DNA from: CAYWJA01 sp964458485
GTDB taxonomy: Bacteria; Patescibacteriota; Gracilibacteria; UM-FILTER-43-11
Length of the DNA: 9,732 nucleotides
Assembly (NCBI GenBank): GCA_964458485.1
Contig: CAYWJA010000044.1
Location: 1 to 9,732, forward strand
Direction: 5' to 3'
In this document: positions 5,614 to 9,732 of the stretch, in pieces
Layout: every line of letters begins with the position of its first letter
Position numbering within the stretch: the stretch's first letter is position 1
Notes under the pieces: generated by a model
What the model was told of the DNA's origin: nothing
Database searches by the model: none
The model's input: only the letters and a program-made list of their open reading frames with translations
Translations under genes and position numbers: made by a program

Positions 5614-7326
5614 ATGAAAAAGATATTCATCTACATCAATGGGCAACGCATAAAATGCAAAGAGGATGAAACAGTCCTACAAGTTGCCATACGCAAAAAA
5701 ATAGATATACCTCATTTTTGCTACCATGAAGATCTGCCAATCGACAGCAATTGCAGGGCTTGCCTTGTGGAAGTGGAGCCAAAGGGCTGGGTTACAACTT
5801 CTTGTAATTTAAAAGTAAAATCAGATTTAAAAATTCTGACTGACTCGCCCAAGGTAAAAAAATTGCGTAAGGAAAATATGGAATTACTTTTTAGCGGCCA
5901 CCAAAAAATGTGCAATAAATGCAAAAAGGGATATTTTTGCGAAACTGCAGAGACGATGAAGAAATATAAAGTTACAGGTACTAAATACAAACCATGTCCT
6001 ATAAAAGACCCAATTCATAAAATGGGTGATGCAGCGGAATTTGATCCAAATGCATGCATATCGTGCAATAAATGCGTAGAAATATGCCAGAGGATTGGAA
6101 TTGGATTTTTAAAGCTAAAGGACAAGGGTGCTAAAACACATGTTACATATAATTGTGATCCGGATGTGGACTGTGTTTATTGCGGCCAATGCACTGCACA
6201 CTGTCCGGTAGCTGCAGTTCGTGAACAGAGTCATTTGGAACCTGTAGAAAAACTTCTTAAAGATAAAAAAGATCGAATCGTAATCGTTCAAATGGCGCCT
6301 TCTGTGCGTGCAAGCATTGGTGAAGAATTTGGACTAGATCCAGGTAAAAATCTAGAGGGTCAAATGTACACAGCATTACGTAAGCTCGGTTTTGACTATA
6401 TTTTTGATGTAAATATGGGGGCGGATATTACGACTTATGTGGAAGCAATGGAGCTTGTTCATAGAATAAAAGAAAATAAACATTTACCCATGTTCACATC
6501 CTGTTGCCCCGGTTGGGTAAAATATCTGGAATTTTATCATCCGGAATTAATTCCTCACCTTACTGATGCGCGCTCTCCGCAAATTCACTCCGGAGGGGCA
6601 TATAAAACATGGTGGGCAGAGAAGGTTGGAATTGATCCGAAAAAAATAGTTGTGGTTTCCCTTATGCCATGTACATCCAAAAAATATGAAGCAAAAATGA
6701 AAAAATTTCGGATAAATGGCATGGATCCTGTTGACCATGTTTTAACAACGCGTGAAACCGGTGCTCTTCTGAAAAAACATAAAATTAATCTACCTAAATT
6801 AAAAGTAAGTAAGGTGGATGAATTTGGGAAATATTCCGGTGCTGCTGCAATTTATGGCGCCTCTGGCGGTGTTATGGAATCCGCGCTAAGGTCTGCTTAT
6901 TATTTTTTAACAGGCAAAGAGCTTAAAAAAATTGAATTTAAAGCCGTGCGAGGAATGAAGGATATAAAAGAAGCTGATATTAAGATTGGTAAAAAGACTA
7001 TTAAAATTGCAGTTGCTCAAATGGCTAAAAATTCAAAAAAGGTAATCGAAGAATTAAAGAAAAATCCAAAAAAATACCACTATATAGAAATGATGGCTTG
7101 CCCAGGTGGTTGCATCGGCGGTGGTGGTCAACCCCTGCCTAATACGGATGCGATAATTGCGAAGCGTATTAAATCACTTTATAAAATTGATGACAAAATG
7201 AAACTTCGTAAGGCTCATAAAAATCCTGTAGTTGTTGATTTTTTCAAATATATTGAAAAATTACCAAAACAAAAACAAGATGAAATTTTGATTACTAGCT
7301 ATGCGAAAAAGAGGAAATTTGAGTAA
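5614..7326 (+). CDS. hydA: [FeFe] hydrogenase catalytic subunit with N-terminal Fe-S relay domains
   Basis: This cytosolic enzyme makes (or oxidises) H2. The domains in order are as follows. A [2Fe-2S] ferredoxin domain has Cys36, Cys47, Cys50 and Cys64. A His-ligated [4Fe-4S] site has His96, Cys100, Cys103 and Cys109. Two ferredoxin [4Fe-4S] clusters have Cys148/151/154/158 and Cys187/190/193/197. The H-cluster domain has all three signatures: FTSCCPGW (Cys298 ligand, Cys297 the proton-relay cysteine), LMPCTSKKYE (Cys353), and MMACPGGCIGGGGQP (Cys496, Cys500). Glu277 and Glu280 align with the acidic proton-path residues of Clostridium CpI. At 570 residues it matches the CpI architecture and size. 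The NuoF-like gene upstream implies NAD(P)H as electron donor. No NuoE/HydC partner or HydE/F/G maturase is in the window. The ATG lacks a Shine-Dalgarno and sits just behind the inverted repeat. Confidence 0.97.
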   Translation: MKKIFIYINGQRIKCKEDETVLQVAIRKKIDIPHFCYHEDLPIDSNCRACLVEVEPKGWVTTSCNLKVKSDLKILTDSPKVKKLRKENMELLFSGHQKMCNKCKKGYFCETAETMKKYKVTGTKYKPCPIKDPIHKMGDAAEFDPNACISCNKCVEICQRIGIGFLKLKDKGAKTHVTYNCDPDVDCVYCGQCTAHCPVAAVREQSHLEPVEKLLKDKKDRIVIVQMAPSVRASIGEEFGLDPGKNLEGQMYTALRKLGFDYIFDVNMGADITTYVEAMELVHRIKENKHLPMFTSCCPGWVKYLEFYHPELIPHLTDARSPQIHSGGAYKTWWAEKVGIDPKKIVVVSLMPCTSKKYEAKMKKFRINGMDPVDHVLTTRETGALLKKHKINLPKLKVSKVDEFGKYSGAAAIYGASGGVMESALRSAYYFLTGKELKKIEFKAVRGMKDIKEADIKIGKKTIKIAVAQMAKNSKKVIEELKKNPKKYHYIEMMACPGGCIGGGGQPLPNTDAIIAKRIKSLYKIDDKMKLRKAHKNPVVVDFFKYIEKLPKQKQDEILITSYAKKRKFE

Positions 7327-7396
7327 AAAATTAATCTTTAATTAGTTCGTCTATCGGAGTTAATATTTGTCTGTCTTGTTCTAGTCTGGCCTCGAA

Positions 7397-7452
7397 TGAG
7401 GGAACAGGATTAATCCTGTTCCCGATATTTAGATACAAGGCTATGCCTTGTA
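7397..7452. repeat. Left REP element: two hairpins upstream of the transposase
   Basis: This element has TGAGGGA leading into a perfect 24-base palindrome (7400-7423), then the linker GATATTT. A second hairpin follows, TACAAGGC-TAT-GCCTTGTA (7434-7452). The same order (TGAGGGA, hairpin, TCCCGATATTT, hairpin) appears in opposite orientation after the transposase gene. This is the arrangement expected of REP sequences recognised by a RAYT/Y1 transposase. Confidence 0.85.
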
Positions 7453-7493
7453 CTGTTTTTAATATATAATTAAGAGCCAATAGCCAGTAAACT

Positions 7494-8012
7494 ATGCCAA
7501 CGCCAAGAATCTCAAAAGAATTAAACGATGGAATATATTTTGTAACTATGACAATTAATTCTTGGTATTACATATTTGATCGTCATAATAGATGGGAAAT
7601 ATTAGCAGATTCATTGAAATATTGTCAGAAAAATAAAGGGCTTCAGGTCATTGCATATGTTTTTATGTTAAATCATACTCATTTAATTATACAGGCTCCG
7701 GATGTTAGCGGTGTGATACGGGATTTTAAACGTCATACTGCAAAAATGATAATTAAAAGTATTAGAAAATATGAACCGCATGTATTAGATTTATTTGACT
7801 CAAAAAATGGGGAACACAATATTTGGAAAAAAGGTAATAAGCCTGAATTAATTGAAAATGATTGGTTTTTTGAACAAAAACTGAACTATGTTCATAATAA
7901 TCCGGTTAAAAAACAATATGTCGATGTGCCGGAATATTGGAAATGGTCATCTGCCAGCTTTTATTTATTGGATCAAGAGGGGGATATTAAAATTCAACCT
8001 TTAGGTATTTAA
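7494..8012 (+). CDS. REP-associated tyrosine transposase (Y1/HUH, RAYT-like)
   Basis: This 172-residue protein belongs to the Y1_Tnp (IS200-like) single-strand DNA transposase superfamily, in the REP-associated branch. The HUH-type metal site is visible as MLNHTHLII (His61, His63). A C-terminal segment typical of the branch reads NYVHNNPVKKQYV followed by PEYWKWSSAS. Tyr132 in it is the likely nucleophile that attaches to the cut DNA end. Such proteins bind and cleave REP hairpins in single-stranded DNA. Here the gene is flanked by two REP elements in inverted orientation, ending 42 bases before and starting 2 bases after the coding region. The gene looks intact, with no frameshift or premature stop. 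The ATG has no Shine-Dalgarno. RAYT genes are often single-copy and domesticated rather than active insertion sequences. Confidence 0.9.
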   Translation: MPTPRISKELNDGIYFVTMTINSWYYIFDRHNRWEILADSLKYCQKNKGLQVIAYVFMLNHTHLIIQAPDVSGVIRDFKRHTAKMIIKSIRKYEPHVLDLFDSKNGEHNIWKKGNKPELIENDWFFEQKLNYVHNNPVKKQYVDVPEYWKWSSASFYLLDQEGDIKIQPLGI

Positions 8013-8014
8013 AG

Positions 8015-8070
8015 ATAAGGTTGAACCTTATTACAAAATATCGGGACCATGGCATAGCCATGCTCCCTCA
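8015..8070. repeat. Right REP element: inverted two-hairpin copy downstream of the transposase
   Basis: The hairpin ATAAGG-TTGAA-CCTTAT (8015-8031; pairing could extend further) is followed by AAATATCGGGA. A longer hairpin at 8043-8067 has 11-base arms with one C-C mismatch and loop ATA, and ends in TCCCTCA. Read on the minus strand it repeats the left element's plan with different stem sequences but preserved pairing. It may also end transcription between the convergent gene groups. Confidence 0.83.
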
Positions 8071-8071
8071 T

Positions 8072-8116
8072 ATGAATCTGATCACGGTCCATGTGAAAAA
8101 GAAGAAATTTGAATAA
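8072..8116 (+). pseudogene. Possible remnant of a second hydA 3' end
   Basis: Translated in one frame, this stretch reads (M)NLITVHVKKKKFE then TAA, against ILITSYAKKRKFE then TAA at the end of hydA. Over the last 13 codons including the stop, 30 of 39 bases agree, and several differences fall at third codon positions. It begins just past the right REP. It could be the tail of a deleted hydrogenase copy, or of the original gene end displaced by the insertion. The stretch is short and purine-rich, so chance is not excluded. Confidence 0.35.
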
Positions 8117-8119
8117 ATA

Positions 8120-8932
8120 TTAGCCCAACTGAACTATACCTTCCTGATTAGCAAAGTTTTTTTGAGGATCAAAAGTTGATATTATTTCGCCATTGTTTTG
8201 CATTGGAATGACATGGCTCTTCCAGGTAGCATTTGGGCCAAGTTGAGACATCATCATGGTATTCTGATGAACCTGCATTGCCATTATATCGCCTACACTT
8301 TGAATAGGGGCAACGATATCAGGATGTGTGTGAAAATGTTCCACGACTATTCCTGTTCCATCTCCACCGGATGCAGTTAAATGTGATGCAATTTCGGAAT
8401 CTTCCTCTGCCATTTTATATAAAATTTCATTAGCCCTATCATAATCTTCTGGCTGTACGCCAAATGGATGGTTTGATGTATGATAAACTGTAAATTTTTT
8501 ATCTCCAACGCTAATACGCATAGCTGCGTACTCACGTTGTACACCTTGGATTGTAGAAAGCTTAAATAAATTATCTACAATATTCTTTCCGTGCTCATCT
8601 AATTCATCGACTCTCCTAACATCAACATTATAACGAATCTGGACCCCACGATTGGGATCAGCACTTGTATCAAGTTTATTAATCGGATAAACATCGACAA
8701 ATTCTTGCCTCTTGTCAACTTCGGATGATATATCGCCTATGGGATTATGAGCTTCTGGTGGTATGACAGTGCTCAAAAGATCATCAATTGTATTACTAGG
8801 TTCAATAACGCGACTATTTGGATCTGATCCATCTAAAATATTAGGTATAATCTGTGTTTCTAGACTCATCTCAGCCGATCCTGTACTATTTTCTGATGGT
8901 CCCATGCTACTTATTTCATTATTGATTACCAC
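8120..8932 (-). CDS. Uncharacterised protein with a JAMM/MPN-like metal-site motif
   Basis: I do not recognise this 270-residue protein as a named family. Residues 1-125 are polar and probably partly disordered. Residues 127-260 look like a compact domain containing VVEHFHTHPDIVAPIQSVGD. This gives His201-x-His203-Pro, then Ser212-x-x-Asp215, the JAMM zinc motif HxHP-x(7-8)-SxxD of MPN/JAB peptidases. Glu134 in REYAAMRI is a candidate for the upstream catalytic Glu. The following helix (MAMQVHQNTMMM) and strand (KSHVIPM) fit the JAB fold. JAMM proteins cleave isopeptide or peptide bonds; the substrate is unknown and no ubiquitin-like partner is seen. No signal peptide or membrane segment is visible. 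The start is ambiguous: GTG at 8932 overlaps the upstream gene by 14 bases, while an in-frame ATG at 8905 avoids overlap. Confidence 0.7.
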   Translation of the reverse strand: MVINNEISSMGPSENSTGSAEMSLETQIIPNILDGSDPNSRVIEPSNTIDDLLSTVIPPEAHNPIGDISSEVDKRQEFVDVYPINKLDTSADPNRGVQIRYNVDVRRVDELDEHGKNIVDNLFKLSTIQGVQREYAAMRISVGDKKFTVYHTSNHPFGVQPEDYDRANEILYKMAEEDSEIASHLTASGGDGTGIVVEHFHTHPDIVAPIQSVGDIMAMQVHQNTMMMSQLGPNATWKSHVIPMQNNGEIISTFDPQKNFANQEGIVQLG

Positions 8933-9698
8933 TTAATACACGCCTAAATCTATTTTCTGCACTTATATAATCATCAGTAGATCCTCCGTGAGTGTGACTA
9001 TAATATGTGAATCTATCAAATGCAGGATTAAGAGCATGTACGTTTTTACCTTCTTTTGGATTACCATCCATCAATGTACGTGTGTCTTCATCAAGAAGCT
9101 CACCATTTTCTTTTAACCGTAAATGTAGCATTGAAAATACATCATATGTCATTCCCTTTTCGCCCTTCTTGCGTTTATGCCTACGAAAATTTGCACGTTC
9201 ACCAGTTGTTTTAGTAACATCATCTCCTTCTAAAAATGGCATTTCCTGCTCCCCTTCGGTAACTACAACTTTCCATTTAATAATTTTTTCTTCATTAGTA
9301 TCATTTCTGCTAAATTTCCAATTTGGATATGGTGATTCCCATATTGATTTATCACTATCTACATTTGCCTGAGGAACCAATAAAAAAGTAGGCCTGTAAT
9401 AATCCTTAGCAATTGCAAGTAGGCGCTCTAATTCTTTTGGATCTGAGGATAGTAAACTTATTGCCTCCTCAAATGTAGCTGGCATAGGTATATCTCCAGG
9501 TAAAGCAGAGCCATCTTCTGCTAAAAACCCTGTATTTTTTAAAACATCAACAGCTTTGTTGTATTGCTCTCTTAATTTTAATTGAGATACAAGCTCTGCA
9601 ACCTCAGGTTGCTCAAGGGCCATTTGCACCTGACTTCTTTCTTTTGCTCCTTCTCCACCCTTTTCTTTCACTTCCGGTGCTTTTTTTGATTTTGCCAT
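8919..9698 (-). CDS. Uncharacterised CPR-type protein, possible degenerate JAMM-like C-terminus
   Basis: This 259-residue protein has a Lys/Glu-rich start (residues 1-25) and a helical region (about 28-100). A mixed domain follows, with YYRPTFLLVPQ (about 100-110) and IIKWKVVVTEGEQEMPFLEG (about 139-158). From memory, RPTxLLVP followed by a WxVxxxEG segment recurs in hypothetical proteins of Patescibacteria, but I cannot verify this. Near the C-terminus, YYSHTHGGSTDDYISAEN gives His235-x-His237, then Ser246 and Asn249. This is the spacing of the JAMM motif in the neighbour, with Asn for Asp and without the following Pro. The protein ends ten residues later, too soon for a full MPN fold, so catalysis is doubtful. 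It is first in a two-gene minus-strand unit and probably translationally coupled to the next gene. No Shine-Dalgarno is present. Confidence 0.65.
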   Translation of the reverse strand: MAKSKKAPEVKEKGGEGAKERSQVQMALEQPEVAELVSQLKLREQYNKAVDVLKNTGFLAEDGSALPGDIPMPATFEEAISLLSSDPKELERLLAIAKDYYRPTFLLVPQANVDSDKSIWESPYPNWKFSRNDTNEEKIIKWKVVVTEGEQEMPFLEGDDVTKTTGERANFRRHKRKKGEKGMTYDVFSMLHLRLKENGELLDEDTRTLMDGNPKEGKNVHALNPAFDRFTYYSHTHGGSTDDYISAENRFRRVLSGNQ

Positions 9699-9726
9699 GG
9701 TTAAATAAATTAAGGTCTATCTTATA

Positions 9727-9732
9727 ATTATA
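9727..9732 (-). promoter_or_regulatory. Candidate -10 box for the minus-strand gene pair
   Basis: Reading leftward from the window edge, the minus strand begins TATAATTATAAG. TATAAT lies 28 bases before the ATG at 9698, suitable for a short leader. Any -35 element lies outside the window, so support is limited. Confidence 0.3.

Noticed and set aside
7313..8116. Target-site duplication flanking the transposase unit
   Set aside because: The similar ends (AAAAAGARGAAATTTGA) fit homologous coding tails better, and Y1/HUH transposition does not create target duplications.
9007..9372. Plus-strand open frame of about 120 codons
   Set aside because: Antisense to the upstream minus-strand gene. Its Ser/Phe-rich translation is what the complement of a Lys/Glu-rich protein gives.
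15..9698. Alternative genetic code (UGA as Gly, known in some CPR lineages)
   Set aside because: The antitoxin gene ends naturally at TGA, and the conserved proteins show no in-frame TGA.

Overview
The window is AT-rich bacterial DNA with standard stop-codon use (TAA and TGA both end genes), short intergenic gaps and almost no Shine-Dalgarno sequences. It carries carbamoyl-phosphate synthase, FolD and PurF alongside an [FeFe] hydrogenase, a REP-type transposase, heptamer repeats and two uncharacterised proteins. This mix suggests an anaerobic fermenter, most likely a Patescibacteria (CPR) lineage. That placement is inference from gene style and content; no marker gene here proves it. No stretch longer than 300 bases lacks a gene; the longest gap is about 230 bases (2703-2931) and is full of repeats.

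Layout. At 1-1127 lies the 3' end of carB, fused in frame to about 75 residues that do not look like CarB. At 1194-1781 is a RelB/RelE-type toxin-antitoxin module with a visible promoter and candidate operator. folD follows at 1866-2702 behind a near-consensus promoter. A repeat-rich spacer leads to purF (2932-4422), whose start codon is directly preceded by a perfect hairpin. Next come a shortened NuoF-type diaphorase subunit (4497-5492) and a complete [FeFe] hydrogenase catalytic subunit (5614-7326). Between those two is a large inverted repeat made of 11-base units. A REP-associated tyrosine transposase (7494-8012) follows, flanked by two-hairpin REP elements in opposite orientation. Just beyond the right REP is a short stretch resembling the 3' end of hydA. 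The right end (8120-9698) holds two overlapping minus-strand genes, convergent with the rest. The downstream one carries a JAMM/MPN-like metal-binding motif and the upstream one a possible degenerate version.

How the genes fit together. carB, folD and purF belong to nucleotide and one-carbon metabolism: carbamoyl phosphate for pyrimidines, 10-formyl-THF for purines, and the first committed step of purine synthesis. They are spaced as separate transcription units. The NuoF-like protein and HydA probably form an NAD(P)H-linked hydrogenase that disposes of fermentation electrons as H2. The usual NuoE/HydC partner and the HydEFG maturases are not in the window. The most notable items are the symmetrical repeat over the hydA promoter/start region, the reduced diaphorase, the REP-transposase unit with compensating changes in its hairpins, the chimeric carB 5' end, three 4x7-base repeats, and the JAMM-like gene pair.
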